Below are positions 1 to 8,987 of a DNA stretch of 64,000 nt, one piece after another. A model generated the notes under the pieces. It did not search any database, was not told the origin of the DNA, and saw only the letters and a program-made list of their open reading frames with translations. This DNA comes from JAGQRJ01 sp041402045 (lineage in GTDB: Bacteria > Planctomycetota > J058), in assembly GCA_041402045.1 (NCBI GenBank), contig JAWKSZ010000035.1:13340-77339 (forward strand). The letters are read 5' to 3'. Every line of letters starts with the position of its first letter. Within the stretch, counting starts at the first letter, position 1. A program made the translations under genes and the position numbers.

Positions 1-1
1 C

Positions 2-127
2 CGCGCCTGCTCGGGCTGCCGCTCCTGCCGCGGCGACGTGGAGCTCCTGCTCGAGGCCGAGGGCGCGCTGCCCCCGCCCCCCGAGCCCAAGCCCGGCGGG
101 CTGTTCGGCTGGCTGCGCCGGAGCTGA
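2..127 (+). CDS. C-terminal end of an unknown protein with a Cys cluster (partial)
   Basis: Only the last 41 residues and the stop are inside the window; the start lies upstream. The visible part opens with a CSGCRSC cluster that could bind zinc or an iron-sulphur cluster. A proline-rich linker follows, and the protein ends in GLFGWLRRS. Reading frame and stop are clear, but the family cannot be recognised from this fragment. The cupin gene downstream has its own promoter-like hexamer, so the two need not be co-transcribed. Confidence 0.5.
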   Translation, partial: RACSGCRSCRGDVELLLEAEGALPPPPEPKPGGLFGWLRRS

Positions 128-164
128 CGCGGAATTCCCCTCCCGGTCCTCCACCCCGAGCCCG

Positions 165-170
165 TAAGAT
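165..170 (+). promoter_or_regulatory. Candidate -10 hexamer TAAGAT, near-leaderless
   Basis: TAAGAT lies 7 nt before the ATG of the cupin gene, in a region otherwise poor in A and T. This would start the transcript at or very near the ATG. No convincing -35 is visible. The same TAnnnT spacing recurs at other genes in the window. Confidence 0.35.
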
Positions 171-177
171 CACGGCC

Positions 178-672
178 ATGACGAGCCCCACCGACCTCAG
201 CGAGGCGACCCGCGGGAAGATCCCGACCGAGGTGCCCCTCGAGAACGTCTCCAAGCTCCTGCGCTTCCTGCCCGACGCGTTCCGCTGGCAGGGGGTCGAG
301 GCCGAGGCCTACAAGACCGACACCTCGACCTATCAGGGCATGACCCGCTTCGAGCTGCTCGGGAAGCGCGGCGAGTCGCCCCAGTTCCACGTGCGCTACT
401 TCGAGATCGCGCCCGGCGGCTACTCCACCCTGGAGAAGCACCAGCACGAGCACTGCGTGATCCCGCTCCGCGGACGCGGCGAGGTCCAGATCGGCTGCCG
501 GCTCTACCCGCTGGCCTTCGGCGACATGATCTACGTGTGCCCCGCCGACCCGCACCAGTTCCGCAACCTGGACGACGCCGAGGAGCCCTTCGGCTTCCTG
601 TGTATCGTCAACGCCGAGCGCGATCGGCCCGAGCCCCTGGACGGGCTCGGGGTGTGCGAGATCTGCGAATAG
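178..672 (+). CDS. Cupin-domain protein
   Basis: The 164-residue protein has one cupin beta-barrel. Metal-binding motif 1 is seen around residues 80-101 (HQHEH, His88, His90, His92) and motif 2 around residues 115-130 (GDMIYV..., with His126 and a closing FRN). These residues normally hold one divalent metal ion. The length fits a single-domain cupin of the class often described as a small-molecule binding or dioxygenase-like enzyme. The C-terminus carries an extra CEIC pair that could hold a second metal. The ATG is preceded by a near-leaderless hexamer and no Shine-Dalgarno. Substrate is unknown; no pathway gene is adjacent. Confidence 0.8.
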   Translation: MTSPTDLSEATRGKIPTEVPLENVSKLLRFLPDAFRWQGVEAEAYKTDTSTYQGMTRFELLGKRGESPQFHVRYFEIAPGGYSTLEKHQHEHCVIPLRGRGEVQIGCRLYPLAFGDMIYVCPADPHQFRNLDDAEEPFGFLCIVNAERDRPEPLDGLGVCEICE

Positions 673-683
673 GCTGCTTTCCA

Positions 684-800
684 GGGGGTCTGTCCCAGAC
701 CCCCTCGGCCTCGGGGCAAAGCCCCTCGGCCTCACCCCCAAGGGGCTCGCGCGCGCTACGCGCGCGCTGCGCGCTCGCGGCTGACGCCGCTCGCTGGGCG
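684..800. repeat. Cluster of intergenic hairpins after the cupin gene
   Basis: A perfect 9-bp inverted repeat (GGGGGTCTG, loop TCC, CAGACCCCC) lies just after the cupin stop. A second palindrome, CGGGGCAAAGCCCC, follows, and then a CGCG-rich palindromic stretch. The first hairpin could end cupin transcription, but no T-run follows it. The whole block looks like a dispersed palindromic repeat unit. No gene is convincing in the remaining sequence up to the MITE-like element. Confidence 0.45.
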
Positions 801-929
801 TGCCGCACGACAACGTAGCGACCGGGCGAGGCCCTCGTGATCTACGTCGACGACGAGACCGACCCCCACGAGGCCGCTCACGCGAGGGAGCGGGGCGGAT
901 TGGCTGACGCCGCTGGCGGGCCGCCCTAG

Positions 930-1084
930 TGCTGTGCGTCAGAAGTTTCGGTACAGGTCGCGCAGCAATCGTCGTCCCTGGCAAGGCGTGAGGAGGGAGC
1001 AATGCGGGCCATTGTGACCGACGAACAACACAGCCAGGGGCGGCGAGGGCAAGCGAGATGTACCGGAACTTCTGAGGTGCAGCA
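930..1084. mobile_element. MITE-like element with 26-bp terminal inverted repeats
   Basis: The left end starts TGCTGTGCGTCAGAAG and the right end, read in reverse complement, starts TGCTGCACCTCAGAAG. Over 26 bp the ends match at 22 positions. Each end is flanked by CTAG (926-929 and 1085-1088), which looks like a target-site duplication. The 155-bp element has no room for a transposase, so it would move in trans. CTAG duplications are typical of IS5-type transposases; that link is inference. The right CTAG supplies the TAG stop of the neighbouring gene on the minus strand. Confidence 0.65.
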
Positions 1085-2431
1085 CTAGTCCTGCCCCAGG
1101 GCGGGGAGCGTCGGGGGGGTGATCTGCAGGTCGAGCTCGATCGGCGGCAGGGCCGGGGTCAGCTCCATGTCCCGCACGAGCTCCGTCGTGTCCAGGGTCA
1201 CCGGCTGGAACAGCTCTTCGGGGGTCGTCGGCAGCGGCGCGTAGGTGCTCGCCGGCTCGGGGGCCACGGCCTCGTTGGGCCACGACGTGCGCTTCACGCC
1301 CGAGCCCCAGCGGGTGACGGTGGTCGGGGTCGCGAGGATCGTCTCCTGCACCACGCTGCCCTCGCCCTCGAGGGTCGCCAGGGTCTGGCGGTAGGTGTGC
1401 TGCGAAGCGGAGGTCGAGCCGGTGGGGCCGGCGACCACGCGGTGGCTCAGCCGGGCCAGGTCGCGCACCCAGATCACGTCGGAGCGGTAGCTCTCGTAGC
1501 GGTTCGAGCCGCCGGCGTGGCAGCCGCTGATATAGATCTTGGCGTCCGAGGTCGTGCCTTGCTCGAAGGCGTGGGCCAGCGCGGTGAACTCGGCCTCGGG
1601 CAGCGACACCTGGCCGTCGTCCCACAGCGGCCCGTCCCAGCCCGAGTGGGTCGAGATCACCACGCGGGAGTAGGGGATCGCGGTGCTCGCCTCACGGAGC
1701 AGGCGCACGAGCCCGGCGTGGGTCGGCTCGACCAGGCGCCGCACGCGGTAGCCCCGCGCTTCGTAGTAGGTCTCGAGGGGCACGAGGGAAGGCTCGAAGG
1801 TGTTGCCCGCCTCCGTGGCGATCAGGAGCACCGTGGGCACCCCGTCGCGCAGGACCTGGGTCGCGAGGATCTCGCGTCCGCGGCGGACCACCGCCTGGTA
1901 GCGCTGGCCGCTGCGGCGCAGGCTGATCGAGCGCCGCCCGGGGGCGAAGCCGCCGATCGCGTCGACGTAGGTCTTGTGGGCGTAGAGCGTGCGCCCGCCG
2001 TCGTCCAGCTTCAGCCAGTCGCCCTCGCTGCCCACGACGACGAGCTCCTCGCCGCGCTCCGCGCGCCGGGCGACGGAGTGGGAGGTGCCGGGGCCGGTGC
2101 GCAGGTTGAGCGCGCTGGCGTCGACGGCGCCCAGCTTCTGCGGGGGCCCGCTCGTGGTTCCGCTCAGGGCGCCGGAGAGGCCGACCTGGGCCTCCTCCGC
2201 GGCGGGCTCGACGAACAGCCAGGCGTTCCGGGAGACGGCGCGGCCGGTGAGGGTGGTGGGGGTCCCGCTCTCGACCCAGGTGAACTCCAGGCTCGCGCGC
2301 TGTCCTTCGTGGAGCTGCACGGGGCCCTGGATCCCTCCCGCGGGCGGGGTGGGCTGGGTCTGCAGGGACGTAGTCTGGGCGCAGGCGAGACCGGCGGCGA
2401 TCAGCGCCGCGACGAATGACTTGGCAAGCAT
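1085..2431 (-). CDS. Secreted SH3-domain protein with a caspase/CHAT-like His-Cys pair
   Basis: The 448-residue protein starts with a signal peptide (about residues 1-19). A bacterial SH3 domain follows at about 103-157 (LNLRTGPGTS...GDWLKL...YAHKTYVD). Then comes an alpha/beta domain at about 198-345 that carries THSGWDG (His262) and ISGCHAGG (Cys304) after short beta strands. This His-then-Cys layout is that of clan CD peptidases (caspase, gingipain, CHAT and DUF4347-like folds). A Pro/Glu-rich tail follows. The ATG at the signal peptide was chosen because the long upstream reading in the same frame is antisense to the carboxylase gene. The stop codon lies in the CTAG flank of the MITE-like element, so the C-terminus may have been altered by insertion. 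Peptidase activity is inferred. Confidence 0.6.
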   Translation of the reverse strand: MLAKSFVAALIAAGLACAQTTSLQTQPTPPAGGIQGPVQLHEGQRASLEFTWVESGTPTTLTGRAVSRNAWLFVEPAAEEAQVGLSGALSGTTSGPPQKLGAVDASALNLRTGPGTSHSVARRAERGEELVVVGSEGDWLKLDDGGRTLYAHKTYVDAIGGFAPGRRSISLRRSGQRYQAVVRRGREILATQVLRDGVPTVLLIATEAGNTFEPSLVPLETYYEARGYRVRRLVEPTHAGLVRLLREASTAIPYSRVVISTHSGWDGPLWDDGQVSLPEAEFTALAHAFEQGTTSDAKIYISGCHAGGSNRYESYRSDVIWVRDLARLSHRVVAGPTGSTSASQHTYRQTLATLEGEGSVVQETILATPTTVTRWGSGVKRTSWPNEAVAPEPASTYAPLPTTPEELFQPVTLDTTELVRDMELTPALPPIELDLQITPPTLPALGQD

Positions 2432-2622
2432 GGTTCTCTCGCTCCCAATCTCTCCAGGAGACTCATCGCATGTCGCGAGCCAGCCAGGAGCATTGGGACA
2501 AAACGACTTGTGCCAGTCGTGTACGAAACCGAGACAATTCCGGGGCGCATTCGACGAGGTCGTGACCCATACGGTCACGCATTCGTCTCGGTGTAAGCCC
2601 AGGTTGAGACCCTTTCGAGCCC

Positions 2623-4548
2623 TCAATCGGGCTCGACCTCGACCAGCACCTGATCGCGCTGCACCTGGGCGCCGCTCGACACGTGCACCGCGCGCACCGT
2701 CCCGGCGCAGCCGCAGGGGAGCTCGGTCTCGATCTTCATGGACTCGACCACCGCGGCGGTTCGGTCGGCGGTGACCACGTCCCCCGGAGCGACCTCGACC
2801 CGCACCACGCGTCCCGCGCCGCGCGCGCGCACGCCGCCGTCGCCGGGGGCGCCCTCGGCCTCGGCCCCCGGGGCCGCCGGGGCGCGGAAGCACCAGTCCT
2901 CGGGCCCCCAGCTCAGGTGCAGCGCGTCCCCGGTCCACACGGCGGCGACCTCGCGCTCGACGTCGCCCACCCGGGCGCGCACCCGCGGGCCACGCGTCCC
3001 GCGCAGCTCGACCTCGAGCCGCGTGCCCTCGCCCTCGAGCTCGACCTCCCAGCCCCCGGCCGCCGGGTGCAGCCAGCCGCTGCGCTCGAGCTCGCCGATC
3101 CGCAGGGCGCGGGGCAGCGCCCGCGCCCCCCAGGCCGGCTCCCTCGGGCCGTCGACGCCGAGGACCAGGGCCAGCGCCCAGGCCTCCGGCGGCGGGTCGG
3201 GGGTCAAGGTCAACGCCCCCAGCGCGGCCAGGCTCTCGGTGGTCAGCGCGCCGGCGACGAAGGGCTCCGCCGCGACCAGCCGCGCCAGGTAGCCGCGGTT
3301 GGTCGGGAGCCCCAGGGCCACGGTGCGCTCCAGCCCCCGCAGCAAGCGCCGTCGCGCCTGCTCGCGGTCGGCGCCCGCGCCGATCAGCTTGGCCAGGAGC
3401 GGGTCGTAGAACGGGCTCACTCGGTCCCGCGCGCGCAGCGAGTGGTCGCAGCGCAGGCCCTCCGCCGGGGACCAGGCCAGGAGCTCGCCGGCCTGGGGCG
3501 CGAACCCCTGGGCCGGGTCCTCGGCGTAGAGCCGGGCCTCGATCGCGTGGCCGCGGGGCACGAGCTCGGCCTGGGTGAAGGGCAGGGGGGCGCCGGCGGC
3601 CACCGCGAGCTGCAGCGCGACCAGGTCCACGCCGTAGACGAGCTCGGTCACCGGGTGCTCGACCTGGAGCCGGGTGTTCATTTCCAGGAAGTAGAACGCG
3701 CCGTCCTCGGCCAGGAGGAACTCCACGGTGCCGGCGCCGACGTAGCCGATCGCGGCGGCGGCGTCGACGGCGGCCTGGCCCATGCGCGCGCGCAGGTCGG
3801 CGTCGACCGCGGGGGAGGGGCACTCCTCGAGCACCTTCTGGTAGCGCCGCTGGGCGCTGCACTCGCGCTCGCCGAGGTGCACCACCGCGCCGTGGGTGTC
3901 GGCCAGCACCTGGACCTCGACGTGCCGCGCGCGGGTCACCAGGCGCTCCAGCAGCAGGCGCCCGTCGCCGAAGGCGTGCTCGGCCTCGCTGCGGGCGGCG
4001 GCCACCGCCGCGGCCAGCCCCTCGGGCCCGTCGACGCGGCGCATGCCGCGCCCGCCGCCGCCGGCGGCGGCCTTGACCAGGAGCGGGAAGCCCACCTCGG
4101 TCGCCGCCGCGCCCAGGCGCTCCAGGTCCTGGGCGTCGCCCTGGTAGCCGGGGAGGCAGGGCACCCCGGCCTCGAGCATGCGCGCCTTGGCCCGGGCCTT
4201 GTCGCCCATGAGCTCGATCGCCGCGGGCGGGGGCCCCACGAACACGAGCCCCGCCTCGGCGCAGGCCCGGGCGAAGCCCGCGTTCTCGCTCAAGAACCCG
4301 TAGCCCGGGTGCACCGCGTCGGCGCCGGTCAGCCGCGCCGCGCGCAGGAGCGCCTGGGGGTCGAGGTAGGACGCGGCCACGGGCCCCGGGCCGATCCGCA
4401 CCGCCTCACAGGCGGCGCGCACGTGGGGCGCGTCGCGGTCGGCGTCGCTGTAGACGGCGACGCAGGCGTAGCCTTCGGCCCGCGCGCTGCGCAGCACGCG
4501 GGCGGCGATCTCCCCGCGGTTGGCGATCAGGAGCTTCGTGAACGCCAC
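2623..4548 (-). CDS. Acyl-CoA carboxylase alpha subunit (biotin carboxylase + biotin carrier)
   Basis: The 641-residue protein begins KLLIANRGEIAARV, the start of biotin carboxylases. It has the ATP-grasp loop KAAAGGGGRGMRR, the catalytic block EMNTRLQVEHPVTE, and a C-terminal biotinyl domain with ESMKIE, where Lys605 would carry biotin. It carboxylates biotin with bicarbonate and ATP for the CT subunit encoded two genes upstream. The start is GTG, 4 nt after the stop of the acyl-CoA dehydrogenase, so the three genes form one operon. Size and fused carrier match methylcrotonyl-, geranyl- or propionyl-CoA carboxylase alpha chains rather than the separate AccB/AccC of fatty-acid synthesis. The exact substrate is undecided. 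Confidence 0.9.
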   Translation of the reverse strand: MAFTKLLIANRGEIAARVLRSARAEGYACVAVYSDADRDAPHVRAACEAVRIGPGPVAASYLDPQALLRAARLTGADAVHPGYGFLSENAGFARACAEAGLVFVGPPPAAIELMGDKARAKARMLEAGVPCLPGYQGDAQDLERLGAAATEVGFPLLVKAAAGGGGRGMRRVDGPEGLAAAVAAARSEAEHAFGDGRLLLERLVTRARHVEVQVLADTHGAVVHLGERECSAQRRYQKVLEECPSPAVDADLRARMGQAAVDAAAAIGYVGAGTVEFLLAEDGAFYFLEMNTRLQVEHPVTELVYGVDLVALQLAVAAGAPLPFTQAELVPRGHAIEARLYAEDPAQGFAPQAGELLAWSPAEGLRCDHSLRARDRVSPFYDPLLAKLIGAGADREQARRRLLRGLERTVALGLPTNRGYLARLVAAEPFVAGALTTESLAALGALTLTPDPPPEAWALALVLGVDGPREPAWGARALPRALRIGELERSGWLHPAAGGWEVELEGEGTRLEVELRGTRGPRVRARVGDVEREVAAVWTGDALHLSWGPEDWCFRAPAAPGAEAEGAPGDGGVRARGAGRVVRVEVAPGDVVTADRTAAVVESMKIETELPCGCAGTVRAVHVSSGAQVQRDQVLVEVEPD

Positions 4549-4552
4549 GGCG

Positions 4553-5713
<1,161 letters not shown>

Positions 5714-5721
5714 GCTCTCTC

Positions 5722-7329
5722 CTAGCCCCGGGCGACGCCGAAGGTGTTCGGGCGCAGCGTCCGGCGCTCCGCCTCCCAGCAGGTGCGCAGCGCGAGCGCC
5801 AGCACCCGCCGGCTGTCGCGGGGGTCAATGATCCCGTCGTCCCACACCCGCGCCGTGGCGAACAGCGCGCGCTCCTCGGCGTCGAGCTGCGCCTGCAGCC
5901 CCGCCTTGAGCTTGGCCAGCCCCGCCTCGTCCACGGGCTTGCCCTGCCGCTCGAGCTTGGCCCGGGTGATCCGCTCCATGACGTTGGCGATCTGCTCGCC
6001 GCCCATGACCGCGACCCGCGCGCTGGGCCAGGCGAACAGGAAGCGCGGCTCGAAGGCCCGCCCGCACATGCCGTAGTTGCCCGCGCCGTAGCCGCCGCCC
6101 ACGATCAGGGTCAGCTGCGGCACCGTGGCGTTGCTCACCGCCTGGATCATCTTCGCGCCGTGCTTGATCGCGCCCGCCTGCTCGGCCTCGGTCCCGACCA
6201 TGTAGCCGGTGGTGTTCTGCAGGTAGAGCAGCGGGGTCCCCGACTGACAGCAGAGCTGAATGAACTGCGCGGCCTTGACCGAGCAGGCCGGGAGCAGCGG
6301 GCCGTTGTTGGCCACGACCCCCACGGGGAAGCCCGCGAGCCGCGCGTGCCCGCACACCGTGTGGACCCCGAACTCGCGCTTGAACTCGAGGAGCTCGGAG
6401 CCGTCGACCAGGCGCGCGATCAGCTCGCGCGCGTCGTAGGGCTGGCGCGGGTCCGCGGGGACCACCCCCAGGAGCTCGTCCGCCGGGTAGCGCGGCTCGG
6501 GCGCCGCCGCCGCCTCGCTGGCGCGGTCCCAGCCCAGGCTCGCGAGCACGTCCCGGGCCAGGGCCACCGCGTGGGCGTCGTCCTCGGCCACGTACTCCGC
6601 GAGCCCCGAGACCCGCGCGTGCATGTCGGCGCCGCCCAGGCTCTCCTCGTCGGCGTCCTCGCCGATCGCGGCCTTGACCAGGGGCGGGCCCGCGAGGAAC
6701 ACCTGGGCCTTGCCGCGGACCATGATCACGTAGTCGCTGAGCCCGGGAATGTAGGCGCCGCCCGCCGTCGACGAGCCGTGGACCACGGTCACCTGCGGCA
6801 GCCCCTGGGCCGAGGCCCGGGCCATGTTGCGGAACACCTTCCCGCCCTCGACGTGGATCTGGCTCTGGTAGAGCAGGTTCGCCCCGCCGCTCTCCACGAG
6901 GTTGATCGAGGGCAGCTTGTTCTCGCAGGCGATCTCCTGGGCGCGCAGGCTCTTGACCAGCCCCAGGGGGGTGACCGAGCCGCCCTTGATCGCGCTGTCG
7001 TGGGCGAACACCATGCTCCGCACTCCGGAGACGACGCCGATCCCGACCACGTTGCCGCCGCCCAGGGGGCGCTCGCCGTCGTCGTCGTGGAGCCCGAGCC
7101 CCGCCAGCGGGCTCAGCTCGAGGAACGGGGTCCCCGGGTCGAGCAGCCGCGCCAGGCGCTCGCGGGGGAGGAGCTGACCGCGGGCGGCGAAGCGCTCGCG
7201 CATGCCCGCCGAGCGCGCGCGGATCCGCGCCTCGAGGGCCTGCACCCGCTCGACCTCCGCCAGCATGCGCGCGCGGTTGGCGGCGAAGGCCGCGCTCCGA
7301 GGGTCGAGGCTCGTGGTCAGGACGGGCAC
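5722..7329 (-). CDS. Acyl-CoA carboxylase beta subunit (carboxyltransferase), AtuC/MccB type
   Basis: The 535-residue protein is a complete carboxyltransferase with both crotonase-fold halves. The N-half shows NLVESGGANL, GSSTAGGAYIPGLSDY and FLAGPPLVKAA. The C-half shows VVANNGPLLP, FIQLCCQSGTPLLYLQNTTG and IVGGGYGAGNYGM. The residues around HGSSTAGGAY and MVRGKAQVFLAGPPL resemble geranyl-CoA carboxylase AtuC more than canonical methylcrotonyl-CoA carboxylase, by recollection only. It is the first gene of the three-gene operon. The start is GTG with an AGGAG upstream. A TATCGT hexamer 21 nt before the start, on the minus strand at 7351-7356, could be the -10. The operon suggests acyclic-terpenoid or branched-chain acyl-CoA breakdown. 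Confidence 0.88.
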   Translation of the reverse strand: MPVLTTSLDPRSAAFAANRARMLAEVERVQALEARIRARSAGMRERFAARGQLLPRERLARLLDPGTPFLELSPLAGLGLHDDDGERPLGGGNVVGIGVVSGVRSMVFAHDSAIKGGSVTPLGLVKSLRAQEIACENKLPSINLVESGGANLLYQSQIHVEGGKVFRNMARASAQGLPQVTVVHGSSTAGGAYIPGLSDYVIMVRGKAQVFLAGPPLVKAAIGEDADEESLGGADMHARVSGLAEYVAEDDAHAVALARDVLASLGWDRASEAAAAPEPRYPADELLGVVPADPRQPYDARELIARLVDGSELLEFKREFGVHTVCGHARLAGFPVGVVANNGPLLPACSVKAAQFIQLCCQSGTPLLYLQNTTGYMVGTEAEQAGAIKHGAKMIQAVSNATVPQLTLIVGGGYGAGNYGMCGRAFEPRFLFAWPSARVAVMGGEQIANVMERITRAKLERQGKPVDEAGLAKLKAGLQAQLDAEERALFATARVWDDGIIDPRDSRRVLALALRTCWEAERRTLRPNTFGVARG

Positions 7330-7379
7330 GGGGAGCTCCTGCGGGGGCTCACGATACCGCGTGGAGCGGCCGAGGGCGG

Positions 7380-7409
7380 GGGAACCTTTCCCGCTGCGGG
7401 ACGTATAGT
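7380..7409 (+). promoter_or_regulatory. Candidate promoter: GGAAC-N16-CGTAT / TATAGT
   Basis: Within the 98-bp gap between divergent genes, GGAAC is followed 16 nt later by CGTAT, which is the classic shape of an ECF-sigma promoter. The TATAGT hexamer overlapping it, 18 nt before the ATG at 7428, fits the TAnnnT pattern seen at other genes. Both readings place transcription start just upstream of the AGGG ribosome-binding site. No test is possible from sequence alone. Confidence 0.35.
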
Positions 7410-7427
7410 TCCAGGGCGGGAGGGTCC

Positions 7428-8987
7428 ATGGGCGGACGATTCGCGGCGGTCGTGCTGTGCGCGACCCTGGGCTGGGCGCAGGAGCCCGCAGCTCCCCCCC
7501 GGGTGTTCGACCTCGAGCGCCCCACCTCCAGGCTGCCGCCGTACCTCCCGCTGGGGGTGCCCGGCCCCCGGAGTGCGGAGGAGGGGTGGGACCCCGAGCG
7601 CCAGCCGGACGCGACCGCCGACCTCCTCGACGCGCTGGCGGCCGAGCTGCCCGCCGACCCGTCCACGCGTCGAGCGGGGGCCCGGATCGTGACCTCCTCG
7701 CCGCGGGTCGCGCAGGTCCTCGAGCGCGCCCTCGAGCCCTACCTGCGCCAGCTCCGCGACGCGCCCCGGGTCGGGGTGCGCCTGGTCCCCCTGCGAGGGG
7801 ACGAGGCCGCGGCCCTGCCCCTGGGCCCGCTCCCCGAGCAGGCCGCCCGCGTGCTGGCGGCGCGGGAGGCGTGGGCGCAGGCCAGCGCGCGTCCCCGGGG
7901 GGGCTGGCTCCACCTGCGCGCGACCCAGGGCGTCGAGGTCGTGGTCGACTACGAGGCGAACGCCACGGGGGCGCTCCCCGTGCGAGAGGCGGTCGTGAGT
8001 CGGATCGAGACCGGCGTCGCGCTGCGGCTGCGGGTCGAGCGCCTGGCCGACGGGGCGGTCTACGTGCGCGGCCTGGTGGAGTGGGCGCGCCCGCTGGCGT
8101 GCGAGCGCGTGCGCTTCGACGGGCAACCCCTCGACCTGCCCAGCGCCGATCGCCTGCGGGTGGTCGGGGCGTGGACCCTGTCCCCGGGGCGTCCGACGCT
8201 GCTCGCCGCCAGCTCGTGCGCCACCGCCGCCGAGCTGGGCGCGTGGGCGCTGGTGGCCGAGGTCGAGGGGGGCTCGCCGACGCGCCCGGCGGGCGCCACC
8301 CAGCGCACCGCCTGGCGACACGCGCTCTCCCCGCGCCTCCCCGCCGACTACACCGCGGCGTTCACCGGCGACCCGCTGCGCACGCCCAAGCCCGCCGCCG
8401 AGCGCCGCAGGGAGCGCGCGCGCTCCCTGCGCGAGCTCGACGGGCTCCCTCCCTACCTCGAGCTCGAGGAGCCCAGCGGGCAGGCCCTGGCGCTGGGGAC
8501 CCCCGCCGAGCACGAGCGGGTCGAGGCCTGGGTCGCCGCGGGCGCCGCGGCCCCCTGCGCGCTGCGGGTGCAGGTCGCCGTCGGCGACGGGGCGGCGCCG
8601 CGCCCGCTGCGGGTGTGGGCCACCCCGGGGCGCCCGCTGAGCGTCCTCGTGGCGCGGGAGCGGACGCTGCTCGTGGGCTGGGAGCGGATCAACGGCGGCT
8701 GCGGAGCGGCGACCGACACCGTGATCGTGCCTCGGCTGGCGCTGGAGCGCGCGGGGGTGGCGCTGAGCCTGGACCTCGACCGCAGCGGGCAGCTCCGCGC
8801 GCAGGGCGCGCTGCAGGAGCTCGTGTCCGTGCGCCCGCTGGAGGTGGAGGTCGGGACCGTGAGCGAGGTCGAGCGGCGGCGCCTGGACCTGGCCGCGGAG
8901 GGCGACCCGCGGTCGGGCGGACTGCGCCTGGGGCAGGGGCCCTGGGGCGCCGGCGAGGCCTGGGCCCTGGTGGAGGTGGAGCGGTGA
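7428..8987 (+). CDS. Secreted protein, first of three paralogues with secretin-like traits
   Basis: The 519-residue protein has a short signal peptide ending near AQ (residues 17-18) and no other membrane segment. Residues 174-185 read DYEANATGALPV, and then alternating hydrophobic strands follow (IETGVALRLRVERL, AVYVRGLVEWA). The next gene repeats this as DYEVNQTGAVPV, and the third has a weaker copy, so the three are paralogues. The motif in front of beta strands recalls the C-terminal domain of bacterial secretins, but similarity is faint and no secretion genes are nearby. An AGGG sequence precedes the ATG, and its last 4 nt overlap the next gene. Function unknown. Confidence 0.75.
   Translation: MGGRFAAVVLCATLGWAQEPAAPPRVFDLERPTSRLPPYLPLGVPGPRSAEEGWDPERQPDATADLLDALAAELPADPSTRRAGARIVTSSPRVAQVLERALEPYLRQLRDAPRVGVRLVPLRGDEAAALPLGPLPEQAARVLAAREAWAQASARPRGGWLHLRATQGVEVVVDYEANATGALPVREAVVSRIETGVALRLRVERLADGAVYVRGLVEWARPLACERVRFDGQPLDLPSADRLRVVGAWTLSPGRPTLLAASSCATAAELGAWALVAEVEGGSPTRPAGATQRTAWRHALSPRLPADYTAAFTGDPLRTPKPAAERRRERARSLRELDGLPPYLELEEPSGQALALGTPAEHERVEAWVAAGAAAPCALRVQVAVGDGAAPRPLRVWATPGRPLSVLVARERTLLVGWERINGGCGAATDTVIVPRLALERAGVALSLDLDRSGQLRAQGALQELVSVRPLEVEVGTVSEVERRRLDLAAEGDPRSGGLRLGQGPWGAGEAWALVEVER

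Noticed and set aside
837..929. Small GTG-started frame of 30 codons (VIYVDDETDPHEAAH)
   Set aside because: It lacks a ribosome-binding site and its stop is created by the CTAG flank of the MITE-like element; there is no support beyond an open frame.
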